Assembly: GCF_016802725.1 (NCBI RefSeq)
Contig: NC_052679.1
Span: 3,038,001-3,102,000 of the forward strand
Reading direction: 5' to 3'
Origin: Solenopsis invicta
Lineage: Eukaryota; Arthropoda; Insecta; Hymenoptera; Formicidae
DNA length: 64,000 bases
Shown here: piece after piece, positions 51,348-62,479 of the stretch
Layout of the letters: each line of letters starts with the position of its first letter
Numbering within the stretch: the first letter of the stretch is position 1
Notes under the pieces: model-generated
The model's database searches: none
Told to the model about the DNA's origin: nothing
The model's input: only the letters and a program-made list of their open reading frames with translations
Program-made: the position numbers and the translations under genes

Positions 51348-52901
51348 CCTGTACTGCATCCTGTGTTGCTCTCTCTCTCGAAGTACTCGGTTTAGAGAGC
51401 AGGTGTCCTATAAACAGATACAAAAAATCATCAAATTTCATGAAAATTGATGTTGCATAAAGTTAAATGGATAAAATAATTCAGCAAATTGTAGAAATTA
51501 TTGAATACAAAGATGCCTACCGGTATCTGATTGATGTTTTCCATCCAAACCGTCCGATGTTGATTGACTCGAATAAATTGTCTGACTGATGTCGGCCTTC
51601 TGTCCATGTTTAGGCATAATCGACAACGTGTCGACTGTGGCAATTTTATTTAGCGTATTATCGCCTATGCTCTGATCTTCGAAACTACAACTGCTACCGT
51701 CTTGCTCCAGATATTCCGGCATCTCCACCTTCAAGTTTGCTATGGGGGGAATTATTACAAGTGGATCAGAGTCTGGTCCCATCTGACTTTCTGATGTTTT
51801 CCCATCGGAATCGTTCGCGTTAATTTCTGATGAATTCTTTTCCCCATTCACATTCGTACTCTCTTGGATTTTTCTTCTTTTGTTTGGAGACACTTCGGGT
51901 TGCGCGCCAATGACATGGTATGACGTCAGAGACGACGGGGACTTATTCCTCTTGTTGTCTCCAGTGGATTTACTAAATTTACTGAATTTACTAGAGGTGT
52001 TCTGCAGTTGAACTTCAAACTCGTTGGAAATTTCTATATCATCCTAAAAAATAATAACATAATAAATAAAGGGATCGCTCAAAGATTCAGATCCAAAATT
52101 TGTCATTTTATTAGTATAATACTAAAATTTTTAAGCAAGAAAATACCTGAAATATATATATATATATACATAAATTTAATTCCAAGCTAATTGGAGATAA
52201 GCAAATTGCAATATTATGTCCTTGAACAGAAATCTTCTAATAATGATAACTAAAAAAAAGAAATAAATCCTAATTTTTAAAATGAAGAGAGAGAGAGAGA
52301 GAGAGAGAGAGATTAGGCAAGAAATTTATATTTCCACTCTTCATAAAAATTATAAAAGTAATAAAATCAAAATCTTTTTAGTAAGTATAAACAATGTCTA
52401 TTAAACTTGCATTATTTTATACACTCACCTCTACTAAACTGTCATCTATTCCTGTGCCATCTGTAAGACCTTGTACTGCAAGAAGCTCTGCTGTTGTGAG
52501 AAAACTCGCTAATTGTTCTTGGACAACATTCACTTCACCTTGGTACATGAAATCGACTAAGGCAGCCAAATCATCAAATTTTACATTACGAAATATTATG
52601 ACGGGATGCTGGCATGGATTTTCCTACAATATAACAAGTAACCATTACAAAAAAATGTCTCTACATTTTAATATGTGTATAACAAATGGACTGAAATTGC
52701 ATTTACCTTAAACAAATCTCTAAAGTATGTACTACATGCTGATAAAAGCATTTTGTGTGCCCTGATCCTTTTGCCTTCACAGCTTAGAGTGACATCTACA
52801 AGATCCTCATCCGTCCTTAATGTGTCAAAAGCACAGGTAATATGCTTCAAGTAGTGATCCCATTTAAGGGAGATCTGATGACTGGAACCCATTCCGTTTT
52901 C
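51348..52901 (-). CDS. BTB transcription factor, distal 5' cassette (paralogous BTB half)
   Basis: Exons 52901-52707 (ATG at 52892), 52623-52429, 52043-51521 and 51407-51348, all open, exit phase 1 as in the proximal copy. Exon 2 is almost the same protein as in the proximal cassette. Exon 1 differs at the start of the BTB fold: HQISLKWDHYLKH instead of QQFSLRWNNYLKH, changing residues that are well conserved in this BTB class. Exon 3 has a 6-codon insertion making KFSKFSK and many substitutions in the linker, and its donor is gtaggc instead of gtaagt. No terminal exon lies between this cassette and the proximal one except the BEN and DUF4806 genes. It may therefore splice into the shared downstream exons, or be a decaying copy that still keeps its frame. 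Confidence 0.85.
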
Positions 52902-53285
52902 CTATAAATAAAAAAAGCAAAGTTATTGCACTATTTAAATCAACATTCTTGATATATAAATTTATAGCATTAATGTCAGCAAAAATAAAATTTAATTAAA
53001 TCAGCTTAAAATAAAGGTAAATAGCAATGTGTCTATTTTTAGCATTTACAATGCAATTATCTTTATTCTATATTAAATATAACTTATAATATTGATACAC
53101 TATATTTATGCAAAAACTTCACTTATATATAAAAAACTTGATATTCGAAAAGTAATATGTATATTAAAACACTTTTATTGCTATATGTTAAAAAAAAAAA
53201 CGTAGAAAAGATACAAACATTGTTATATACAAAGCAAGATCAGCGCAAATTGGAGCAACCCAAAGGTTATTCAATAAATGATTAC

Positions 53286-53560
53286 CTTAATTATTTTCTT
53301 GCCAAACACACTGTGTATTCTCTCCGCTTCGTTTTTTTTCTTTTTTTCCTTCCTCACTTCGATTTCTTTTTTTTTCTCACACTCGTGCCTGCTAATCACC
53401 CGTGTAAACTCGGCACGTCGTCACACAAGTGGATACTGGATAGTGGATAGCGTCGCCGTGGCGGATCGGCGTATTGTTCCTTCACAAGCCACACTTCACA
53501 CTGCTCCACATTTTCACAGATGAGTGATTATTCGCAATTATTGGCGGCCATTTTCAGATA
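53286..53560 (-). promoter_or_regulatory. 5' UTR exon and promoter side of the distal BTB cassette
   Basis: The donor AATTAAG|gtaatc at 53285-53280 ends an untranslated exon matching that of the proximal cassette. Homology continues through CACCCGTG...CGGC, TCGTCACACAAGTG and TTCCTTCACAA to GGCGGCCATTTTCAG. The trinucleotide expansions of the proximal copy are absent. Confidence 0.55.
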
Positions 53561-54136
53561 AGCCTATTATTATTTGAAGAATTTCTGAAAAATTCTGAAA
53601 TTTATATAAAAATTCCGAAAAATGATATGAAAACTTTTGAGAAAAATTTTCACCAAGGCCACAGAATCAACTTTTACTGAACATCATATTTTTCTGCAGG
53701 TATTGTTATTATGCAATAAACGTATTAAAGAACGTTTGAGAGAGTAGAACTTGTAAAAGTATATTGGAGTATGCGATGGAAACAATAATGTTTTTCTATT
53801 ATTTTTGAAGTGTGGCGTTCACAAAGCAACCGCAGACATCCCATCAAATTGGACAAACCATCCCAGCAAATAGAAACCTGTTCTTTTTTAGCTGAACTGG
53901 CTGCACTATTTCAGAGTTTATCTTTTTTCGATCAATGTGAAAGAAAAAAGATAAACTATGAACTAGTGCAGCCAAGAGTAGAACTTTAAGTGTACTGATC
54001 ACACCAGGGAAAAGTATCTTCATTTTTGTTTACAATGCGATGAACGTGTCAACGTGGGCGTAATAATACGTGGAAAATGTCAATTGCTCCAATGCTATAA
54101 AATAAAAAATTGCCAATTAATTAACCCACTGATAAT
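53561..54136. promoter_or_regulatory. Divergent promoter interval between the distal BTB cassette and Cog4
   Basis: About 580 bp separate the end of BTB homology from the COG4 start codon; transcription diverges. An inverted repeat with 30-bp arms (53899-53928 and 53944-53973, GGCTGCACTA...ATCTTTTTT) with a 15-nt loop lies in the middle. No TATA box position can be assigned with confidence. Confidence 0.45.
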
Positions 54137-56733
54137 ATGGATCTGTCGGTGAACGAAGAAAATTTGCAACAAATACTGGACAAGTTGTCAGAAGATGAGG
54201 TTTGAATACAATTGCACATATTAATTTTTAATTAATATTTCTAAGACATAAATCTGTACAAATTAAAATTAAGATAGTTTTTGTTATTCTCTGATATTTT
54301 CTCTGGATTTGTTGCATTGCATGTACTACTGAGGAAGCTGCATTAGACATATTGCAATTTCTCCTGCAAATATTCTACTGTATATTTTTCTTACTGAAGA
54401 CAAATTTTAACTACAGGTTTCTATAAAGAAAAATCTGGACACGATTCTTGCCCGGCGATGTCACGTGGAGGCAAAGCTGCAGAATATTGGCAAAGTATTG
54501 CCAAATGTTATAGTGATACGGACAGAAGGAGAAAAGTTTTGCGACATGATCGCTCGTACTAACGAGTTAGCTAAGAATGTTAGCGCTAAAGTGAGACAAT
54601 TGGATTTAGCAAGAGTAAGTTACTATGATTGAAAGAACATACTTAGATATGTTATTTACTTACAATTTCTTACTAGCATGTAAATAATTCTGTTTTACAG
54701 AGCAGAGTTTGTGAATGTCAAAGTAGAATAAATGATATACTAGATTTGCAATTATGCAGTGAAGGGGTAGCCACTGCACTGCGCAATGAGGATTACGAGC
54801 AAGGCGCCGCGCATGTTCATCGTTATTTAGCAATGGACCAGCAGTTGCTGGAGAGAACAGCTGAAGATGTATCAGGTGATCACATTAGTATTAGCAGTTC
54901 TCTGCTTACCTTGCAACAGGCTGCGATGGAATTGAGAGCTGTTGTTACACATAAATTTGATGAAGCGGTGAAATCCGAGGATCTAGCATCCGTTGAGAGA
55001 TTTTTCAAGATATTTCCATTGTTGGGGATGCACTTGGAAGGATTAAAGAAATTTTGCAGTTACTTGTGCACCAAAGTAGATACATTAATTTTGTAAAATT
55101 TTATCGTCCAAATTTTGTTAGGAAAATGGCACTTTAATCTTTTATTTTTGATATTAGCTACATGAAACTGCTCAGAAAAATCTACAAGCAGCACTAGAGA
55201 TTAAAAGTAATGACAAGAGAGCAGCTGTTATTTTTTCTGACACCATGACTCTATTATTTGAAGGAATTGCACGTATTATAGAAGTGCATCAACCAATCAT
55301 AGAAACTTATTATGGCCCTGGTCGACTGTTAATGACAATTTCGATTTTACAAAAGGAATGTGATAGGTAAGAATAGCACAACAAGTACATTATGGCACAT
55401 CAAATTTTAGAAAAACTAAAAAACTAAACTAAAAAAACTAAAAAAACTAAAAAACTAAAAAGAACTAAAAAAAAAAATACTAACTTATTTTTAGGCAAGT
55501 CAAGAAAATTGTTACAGTATTTACGAAACATAGAAGTATATCTAAGAATGTACAAATGATAAATGAGTATTTGCGAAAACCAAGTCCAGAAAGACTCGAT
55601 CCTAAAGAACTTGATCTTCTGTTAGGAGAAATTACTATAATGCATTCGAGAGCAGAACTTTATATACGTTTCATAAAAAGAAGGGTTAAGGTAAAAAAAA
55701 TTATTTACCATCAGTCATGCAATGTTAACAGAAAACATTAGCAATGCAGCAATGTTTATGTATTGTATGTTTTACAGAATGACATAGAGATCAGCACGAC
55801 AGATGAGGCACAACGTACAGAGTTGCTTAACGAATTTGAAATGACTGTAAACAACTCTGAATTGGCACATGGCATGCAAGAGCTGCTCGGTGCTTATCTT
55901 GCATTAGAGAGATACTTTCTCGAGGAGAGCGTGAATAAAGCTCTGGGAATGGACGCGTTAGATCCAGATCAACAAACTTCCAGTATGGTTGACGATGTAT
56001 TTTTCATAGTACAAAAATGCATACGGTATATATCGCCAGTTGATTTTACGCAGCTGATATATATTATTCAAAATTGTAATGGCATATAATTTTTCTACAG
56101 GCGGGCTATGTCGAGTTGGAGCATAGACGGCGTTTGCGCTGTCGTCAATATGTCTTGTGGCATCTTGGAAGGCGAGTTTGCGAACAGATTAAGAAACCGA
56201 CTGCGTCAAGGTTATCCAGCAGGCTATCTGGACCTAGCACAAGCGTACAGTGCTCTCCAGACAAGCATACAGCATGGTCGTTTACAAACATCAGATACAG
56301 AATGTGCCCGTCTTATGTTCTTGGTACAATTCTTAAAATTTATCGTTTTACATGTTATTCATTATATATTTTAGTACATTACTAAACAATTTTAATATTC
56401 ATATATCTATAATTATTATCTGTGTTTACTTGTTATATAGGCATATTTAAATAACACTGATGTAAGCACGGAGTATGTGGAAACGTTATGTAAAAGTCTC
56501 GGTGCAGAGATAGACGCGACGTTTCCCAACATGCAGAAAAAAGATAGAGGCAAAATTGACAGCTGCTTATCCAGTCTGAAAGGAGTTATATTGATATTAC
56601 GAGGCATTATCGATTGTGGCTTGGAGCAGTTACGCGTCAGTGCTGTAAAACCCAGAGTTACTCCATGGGTTGATGCATTTCTATCCATAGATCATCACAT
56701 CAATGAGGTATATTCTGTAGGAACAAGTAAATT

Positions 56734-56773
<40 letters not shown>

Positions 56774-57365
56774 GATTTATATGCAGGACGAGTTATTAAG
56801 ATACGAAACGGATGAGCCATTTGTACAGACATTAATAATGAATTTAGAGGGTTTACTTGGAGGATTCAAAGATAGCCTAACAACCTCTAATTACGATGCA
56901 CTTATTGGACTTCTGACTGCGGAAGTTACAGCCCGTTTAGAAAAGGTGGTTTTGAAATCAACTTTTAATCGGGTACGTCTACCAGATTCAAAAGCTATTA
57001 TATTTTTTTAATAATCCGTTATGGATAGTTTATCTCAATTTCATCTCTACTCGTAAATTTAATTTCTCGTGTAAACACAATGTTAACGAGTGATCTACAC
57101 ATTTTAGGCAGGAGGTCTGATATTGGATAAGGAAATCAGATCGTTAGCCAGTTACTTGGCGGCTGCTACGTCTTGGTCAGTGAGAGACAAATTTGCGCGT
57201 TTAACGCAGATCGCCACTATTCTGAGCATAGAGAAGATGGAGGAATTGGCCGATTACTGCGGCGCGGACGCAATAGCGTGGCGATTAACGCCGTCGGAGG
57301 TACGGCGTATTGCTTCCTTGAGAATAGACTTTCGACCAGAAGACATCAAAAGATTAAAGCTGTGA
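54137..57365 (+). CDS. Cog4: Conserved oligomeric Golgi complex subunit 4, complete, 10 exons
   Basis: Exons 54137-54199, 54417-54614, 54701-55075, 55158-55366, 55495-55690, 55778-56025, 56101-56323, 56441-56707, 56787-56972 and 57108-57365; 740 residues, near the 785 of the human protein. COG4 is part of lobe A of the COG tethering complex for retrograde intra-Golgi traffic and contacts SNARE regulators. Diagnostic segments: LHETAQKNL, FSDTMTLLFEGIARIIEVHQ, YYGPGRL, SSMVDDVFFIVQKCIR, VVLKSTFNR, SVRDKFARLTQIATIL and the C-terminal WRLTPSEVRRIASLRIDFRP followed by DIKRLKL. An in-frame stop 15 nt before the ATG supports the start. The donor of exon 3 (AAA|gtagat) was chosen because it preserves alignment; reading through adds only a few residues before a stop. 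A TA microsatellite (56738-56766) and an ACTAAAAA-type repeat (about 55408-55480) lie in introns. Confidence 0.95.
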
Positions 57366-57507
57366 TTTATTCTTCCTAATTAAGCTGCGATATCGAAAGC
57401 CACGTGCTTGCACAACTACATCAATTATTCATATATTATGTTTTACATAGAATGTTTTACATACATTGTACATACATACCTACGTTCGAACCCGTAACAA
57501 AAGTCTA

Positions 57508-57625
57508 TTATATATTATGTGGAATTTAGAAAGGAATATAATTATATTTATTCTAATTCGGGTCTATCTACCCGAATTAGAATAAATATAATTATATTCC
57601 TTTCTAAATTCCACATAATATATAA
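57508..57625. repeat. Perfect palindrome, two 56-bp arms with a 6-nt loop, just after Cog4
   Basis: 57508-57563 is the exact reverse complement of 57570-57625; the loop is CTATCT. It begins 143 bp after the COG4 stop, so may lie in its 3' UTR, where a transcript would form a long stable hairpin. No decay of the arms suggests recent formation or a collapsed read/assembly artefact. Confidence 0.9.
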
Positions 57626-57650
57626 CGTCATGACATTGTACGATTATTCG

Positions 57651-57685
57651 TATAACATCATTTGATGATATGTGGTGTTAATAAT
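57651..57685. repeat. 35-bp direct repeat, left copy
   Basis: TATAACATCATTTGATGATA and the following 15 nt recur at 61146-61180 with one mismatch, bounding the segment that holds the truncated P450. It may be a target-site-like duplication, or the 3' tail of a non-LTR element whose remnant abuts the right copy. Confidence 0.8.
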
Positions 57686-58559
57686 GTTGAATAATGTTGA
57701 ATGTAACCGGAAGCCATCCTAAGCCGCAAGGCAAACGGCTTTAAATAAAATAATAATATAGATGATTCAGCAATGGGCAAATGAATCAAATACAACAAAC
57801 GTTAATGATAGCAAAGCTCGTAAGTTTATCAATATTTTATTCTTTTGCCTTGTAGTATTGTATAATGCTTCCAATGTAGATTAAAAATAATAAATTGAGA
57901 ATTGTATTTAAAATACTTTTATTTTCTCTTTTTTATTTCTCTTTTATCTTTAACATTATATATTTTATTTGTTCAAAATTTATTTTTACCATAAACTTTT
58001 AAAATAATATACATAAAAATTATCACTATAAATATATTGATAAGTAATTTATACAAACCTTTTTTTTTTATATAACATTATAGATAAAAAACTTGTGGAC
58101 ATTTTAATGAATTCAACTGATAAAGAATTCATAGAAAAGGAAATTTTCTACAATTTGTTTACGATGTTAGTAACGGTATGTAGAATACGTACTCTTTAAA
58201 TTTTTTAAAATTAAATGTCATTCAAAAATTATACGGACACAATTTTCACTCTGGTACTGCAGTGACAAAATTTACGAGATTTAAAAAGTATGTAACTATT
58301 TTCAAACTAATTATAAGATATTATTTTTATTTTTTATAGGCCAGTGACACCACTGCTGTTACGATGTACTTTGTGATCTTTATGTTAGTAAACTTCCCAG
58401 AAATACAGGTACGTATGCAATAGTATTGTTGCCCTCAGGTTGAGTCGGTTCTAAAACATTGTATTCATAATGCTAAAATCGGTGCAAAATTTCAAAAAAA
58501 GAGAGAATTCACCAATCGCATTTGTACAATTTAACCAACTAATTAATACGACTGATTAA

Positions 58560-59370
58560 TTCCAATAATTAGTCTAAAAGTTAAAAGTTAATTAAAAAGT
58601 TAAAAAGTTAGTAATCTTAATCTGTTATCTTAACTTAGTTAATTTTAAATTATTTAATTTTTAACTTTAATTAGTTATTTTTAAAATACAAACTTTAATT
58701 TATTAAATTAAATAAATTTAATTTAATTTATTAAATTAATTTTTAACTAAAAAGTTAAAAATTTATATATGTAAAAGAAAAAAATTACACAAAAAAACAC
58801 ATTTTCAAATAAAAAACAATATGTCTTTGTTATTTTATATAAACGTAATTTAAAAATAAAATATCTGGTAAAATTTTTTTTACCGATAATTATACATATA
58901 TCGTTACACTTATGCATATAATTATGTAATATTAATTATATGTCCACATATATAATTATATATAATAATTGTATATATTTTATATAAAGATCATACATAA
59001 CTATAAATGTATAATTATACATACAGGGTGATTATTAATGAATGTCCCCACTTTTTACCATTAGAGCACGCATTTGTAATTTCTAATATAATAATATGTG
59101 TGAAATACGTATCCGTCGGTAAATCATGCTCCTATGATAAAAAATGGGGACATTCATTAATAATCACTTGTATATAACTATACATATATAATTATATATA
59201 CATATATGTACAATTTTTTACGGGGTATTAAATTTCTTTGATAATCCATATTATAATTGCTTTGAGTAATTTAACGTTAAAAATTACAACTCTCTAATTT
59301 AATATAAATAATATGCTTTTCACAATAAACTTTTAATTTAACTTAATTTAATGTAACTTTTAATTGAATT
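58560..59370. repeat. Dispersed repeat with a nested insertion (second copy at 41.9 kb)
   Basis: Sequence before about 58866 and after about 59229 aligns with 41860-42230 (AAAGTTAAAA.TTTATAT, AAAAAACAATAT, ATTATAATTG.TTTGAGT). The 41.9 kb copy is continuous where this one carries an inserted 360 bp whose ends are weak inverted repeats (CTGGTAAAATTTT / CAATTTTTTACGGGG). Confidence 0.6.
59024..59170. mobile_element. Mariner-like MITE, 147 bp
   Basis: Inverted ends CAGGGTGATTATTAATGAAT and (reverse complement of the right end) CAAGTGATTATTAATGAAT run into TGTCCCCA.TTTTT on both arms, about 35 bp each; TA on both sides. It sits within the larger nested insertion in the P450 intron and shares its CAGGGTG end with the element at 14955. 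Confidence 0.75.
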
Positions 59371-60250
59371 AGTTTTTTTGTACATATAACTTTAAATATA
59401 ACTAAATTAATTTTATAAGCCATTAACTTAATTTTCCTCAAAATTATGATGTGATAGTCTTTGGCCGTCGGATTTGTTTTTAGCAATCAAAAATTCATCG
59501 GAAAAAGCTTTATTACATTTCAAAAAAATGTTAAACTATGTTTTAAAAGAGAAGAAAATTTTAATATAAGTTAATAAAAAATGTATTATTATGTACATAT
59601 TTACTTTATTTAACTTTATAATAGGAAAAAGTATACAAAGAGTTGTTGGAAATTTATGGTACACAAACTCCAAAGGCAGCACCGGTTAAATATGAGGATC
59701 TACAACATATGAACTATTTGGAACGTGTTATTAAGGAAACTTTGAGAATTTTTCCTACTGTTCCTATTATCGCACGACAAGTGACGGAAGACTTCAAAAT
59801 AGGTTTACTAATTTTTATAAATGAGCATATATTAATTGTTAATTTTTCTTGAAATTTATTAATTTGTCATAATAAAACATGAACAAATTAAGATTCAAAA
59901 ATCTTAATTTGTTCATATTTTATTACGACAAAAATTTCAAAAAAGGTTAACAATAAATACATATTTTCATAGAAATTTATTTATTTTAATTAATATACTG
60001 GTATTGATTCTATTATTCTAATAATATGACTATCAGAATATTAATTTTTATTTTATCTTAATTTTATTTTAATAAGAAGATTGCTACGTTTCTATCATAC
60101 TTTTCTTTGCAAAGTTTATATCTGGATATTATTTTTAAAAATGTTTTAGGAGATATGTTTTAGGAGAAATCTATCCGGATCAAACACCAATGGATTCGGC
60201 CAATACTTTTTATTTCGATGCATTTGAATAAATGAGATAAGAATATCAGT

Positions 60251-61143
60251 ATGTTTTACCAAAATTTAATCTTTACAGGTTCTACAGTCGATAACACGAT
60301 GTCCATATTTAATTTTATTTTATCTATTTCAATGGTTTCATTTACTTTAAATATGAAACTTCGTATCAACGTCGCTAGAATAGCTTTCATAGACATCATT
60401 CCATATTTCATACCTGCAAGTTTTTCAATTATATGTAAATCAATCTCATTATAATACATAATAATTTATTTATGTTTACCTATGCAATTTCTTGGCCCGT
60501 CGCTAAAAGGAGCAAAATAAAACAAATGATAATTTTTTATATTTTCCGGAAGAAATCTATCCGGATCAAACACCAATGGATTCGGCCAATACTTTTTATT
60601 TCGATGCATTTGAATAAATGAGATAAGAATATCAGTATGTTTTACCAAAACATACTGATATTCTTATCTCATTTATTCAAATGAGATAGGCCAATACTTT
60701 TTATTTCGATGCATTTGAATAAATGGGATAAGAATATCAGTATGTTTTACCAAAACATACTGATATTCTTATCCCATTTATTCAAATGCATCGAAATGAA
60801 AAGTATTGGCCGAATCCATTGGTGTTTGATCCGGATAGATTTCTTCCGGAAAATATAAAAAATTATCATTTGTTTTATTTTGCTTTTAGCGACGGGCCAA
60901 GAAATTGCATAGGTAAACATAAATAAATTATTATGTATTATAATAAAATTGATTTACATATAATTGAAAAACTTGCAGGTATGAAATATGGAATGATGTC
61001 TATGAAAGCTATTCTAGCGACGTTGATACGAAGTTTCATATTTAAAGTAAATGAAACCATTGAAATAGATAAAATAAAATTAAATATGGACATCGTGTTA
61101 TCGACTGTAGAACCTGTAAAGATTAAATTTTGATAAAACATTT
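60251..61143. repeat. Large inverted repeat of the P450 3' end with nested hairpins
   Basis: Arms 60251-60643 and 60752-61143 are near-identical inverted copies of the heme-loop and last exons, differing by a few substitutions and one 3-bp deletion. The spacer contains two hairpins with the same 3-nt loop ACC: 60607-60643/60647-60683 (37 bp) and 60689-60748/60752-60811 (60 bp, one mismatch). A further partial direct copy lies at about 60166-60260. All turn points fall at the quasi-palindrome ATGTTTTACCAAAACAT, natural to this exon. Confidence 0.88.
60256..60650 (-). pseudogene. CYP4-like P450 C-terminal exons, inverted (-) copy
   Basis: Exons about 60643-60480 (HTDILISFIQMHRNKKYWPN, FDPDRFLPENI, FAPFSDGPRNCIG) and 60413-60256. 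The heme Cys is kept. The stop codon of the + copy is changed here to Trp, with a new stop immediately after (KIKFW). The 5' edge runs into a hairpin, so no exon of the first half can be joined. It may once have belonged with the N-terminal exons at 62.5-63.1 kb on the same strand, now separated by a retrotransposon fragment. Confidence 0.75.
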
Positions 61144-61145
61144 GG

Positions 61146-61180
61146 TATAACATCATATGATGATATGTGGTGTTAATAAT
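61146..61180. repeat. 35-bp direct repeat, right copy
   Basis: Same sequence as 57651-57685 except one base. It directly follows the last P450 exon copy and directly precedes (on the + strand) the 3' side of the retrotransposon remnant. Confidence 0.8.
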
Positions 61181-61841
61181 ATAACAGCTGATTGTCTCGC
61201 TTTTTCTTCATATCTGAGTGCTCTTTTGATCGCCTGTATTCTGATCTCTTCCATTTTTGTCTCCTCCAGCAGTATATAGTTCGGTGTTCCTCTGTCCAGA
61301 TTTAGTATCCATTTTGCATATTTCCTTTTTATTCCGTCTAATGTTTTTTCGTCTCTCCAGCCCCATACTTCTGCCCCGTATAGGGCCACGCTTCCTACTA
61401 GTGCTTCAAACATTTTTATTCTTCTTCTGAAGTCTTCTTTGAATATTCTTTCTCCTAGCTCCATGTCCTTTTCATTGCTATTGTTGCTCTTCGTAGTCTT
61501 TCCCTTGTATGTTTCTCCGCGCCTCCGTTTTTTTGTAGCGTGTAGCCAAGATATCTTATCTCCTTGACTTCCTCTATGTTTTCTTCTTTCCATTTCCATT
61601 CTCTCTTCTTTCTTCTTCCTCTTCCGTTTTCGAAAACCAATATTTTCGATTTGTCTGCGCTTAGGCTCAGCTCCTTCTTCTCTAAGTATTTTCTGAATCT
61701 CTTCATCATCTCTTTCAGTTCCGCTTCTCTCTCTGCCAATAAAAATTTGTTGCATATATAAATAGTCATATTGCTGCATTTGTATTCTATTTTGGTGCTA
61801 TCAAATATACGACAAGAAATATGTAAGGACACATGCAACAA
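61153..61841 (-). mobile_element. Non-LTR retrotransposon fragment (reverse transcriptase 3' part), degenerate
   Basis: Two overlapping minus-strand frames encode the end of a LINE-type ORF2: LSLSADKSKILVFENG and EIRYLGYTLQKNG in one frame; MFEALVGSVALYGAEVWGW and NYILLEETKMEEIRIQAI in the other. These are the RT thumb/C-terminal segments usual in insect non-LTR elements. A frameshift near 61470 separates them and the 5' part is missing, so it is a dead, 5'-truncated copy. It lies between the N-terminal and C-terminal P450 pieces of the - strand and may have broken that gene. Confidence 0.8.
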
Positions 61842-62479
61842 ATTAGTTTGCTCGATATACTATATCGCGATTATCTAAAAAAGTGATTTAGATTTTTTAT
61901 TATAGGTTATCACAGGTCCCTGTGAGATATTTTAATTGCAAGTTTATTGGAATGAAGTTCCAGATAAAAGTTATTTGCGTTCCACTTAACGCTTAATTGT
62001 AACGCTTGCAGACATTACAAAAAATTCCATTTTATTAAAAGATTTTTTGAAAGAGAGTCCCCAAAATTGGACTTCAAATTAAAAGAGAGTAAAACAATTT
62101 TAACAGTTCCATTAAAGTTTAATTAAATTAAATATTTTCCAAATATTTTCACTCTAAAATTATGCTAAAGTTATACTAAAATTATATTAAAATTTTGTTA
62201 AAATTTTACTGAAAAATGTTGTAAAACGTGGAAAAAAATTCAGAAAATTCAGAAAAGTTTTATGGTTATTTCTCCAAACCTTTCTTAAAAGTTTATTTGC
62301 TAATTTCTGTACAATTTCACCACATATTTCTCCGCAATTTTTACATAAATGGATTCTATTTTTAAACAAACTTTGGAGAAATATACAGAATATACAGAAA
62401 AAGTGCAACAAAAATTTCAGAGAAATTTTTCATCAAAATACATATATATAATAAAATATTATAAATGTTATTTCTTTAC
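61842..62479. other. AT-rich gap between retrotransposon fragment and P450 exon 2
   Basis: No exon for the missing middle of the P450 (C- to H-helix) was found on either strand. The minus frame at 62187-62411 is Phe/Leu/Lys low complexity and not P450-like. Confidence 0.45.

Larger units (their letters stand above)
45216..53560. repeat. Distal copy of the duplicated BTB 5' cassette, split by a 4.3 kb element
   Basis: Homologous to 36540-41035 in the same orientation. Aligned parts are 45216-45850 and 50151-53560; the intervening 4300 bp are absent from the proximal copy. Small private changes include a 54-nt GC-richer insert around 50762-50815, flanked by TAAAA on both sides, and a GA microsatellite at about 52286-52312. 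Confidence 0.88.
57762..61133 (+). pseudogene. CYP4-like cytochrome P450, 5'-truncated and rearranged (+ copy)
   Basis: Exons 57762-57819, 58084-58175, 58340-58408, 59625-59802, then about 60752-60912 and 60979-61133. They encode the second half of a P450: I-helix ASDTTAVTMYFVIFML, K-helix KETLRIFPTVPIIAR (ExxR), the PERF-side motif FDPDRFLPENI, and heme loop FSDGPRNCIG with its Cys ligand, ending VKIKF-stop. Phases agree for the first four exons and for the last pair. Nothing upstream encodes the first half: COG4 ends 400 bp before. The heme exon lacks one Pro codon (YFAFSDG against YFAPFSDG in the inverted copy), and its 5' edge has been replaced by a hairpin, so no in-frame acceptor joins it to the ExxR exon. 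I call it a pseudogene fragment. Family assignment to CYP4 is from motif style. Confidence 0.8.

Noticed and set aside
57541..57600. Palindrome after COG4 as a transcription terminator
   Set aside because: Intrinsic hairpin terminators are a bacterial feature; the gene is eukaryotic and ends by polyadenylation.
62187..62411. Minus-strand frame between P450 pieces
   Set aside because: Phe/Leu/Lys/Asn low complexity in AT-rich DNA; does not resemble the missing middle of a P450.
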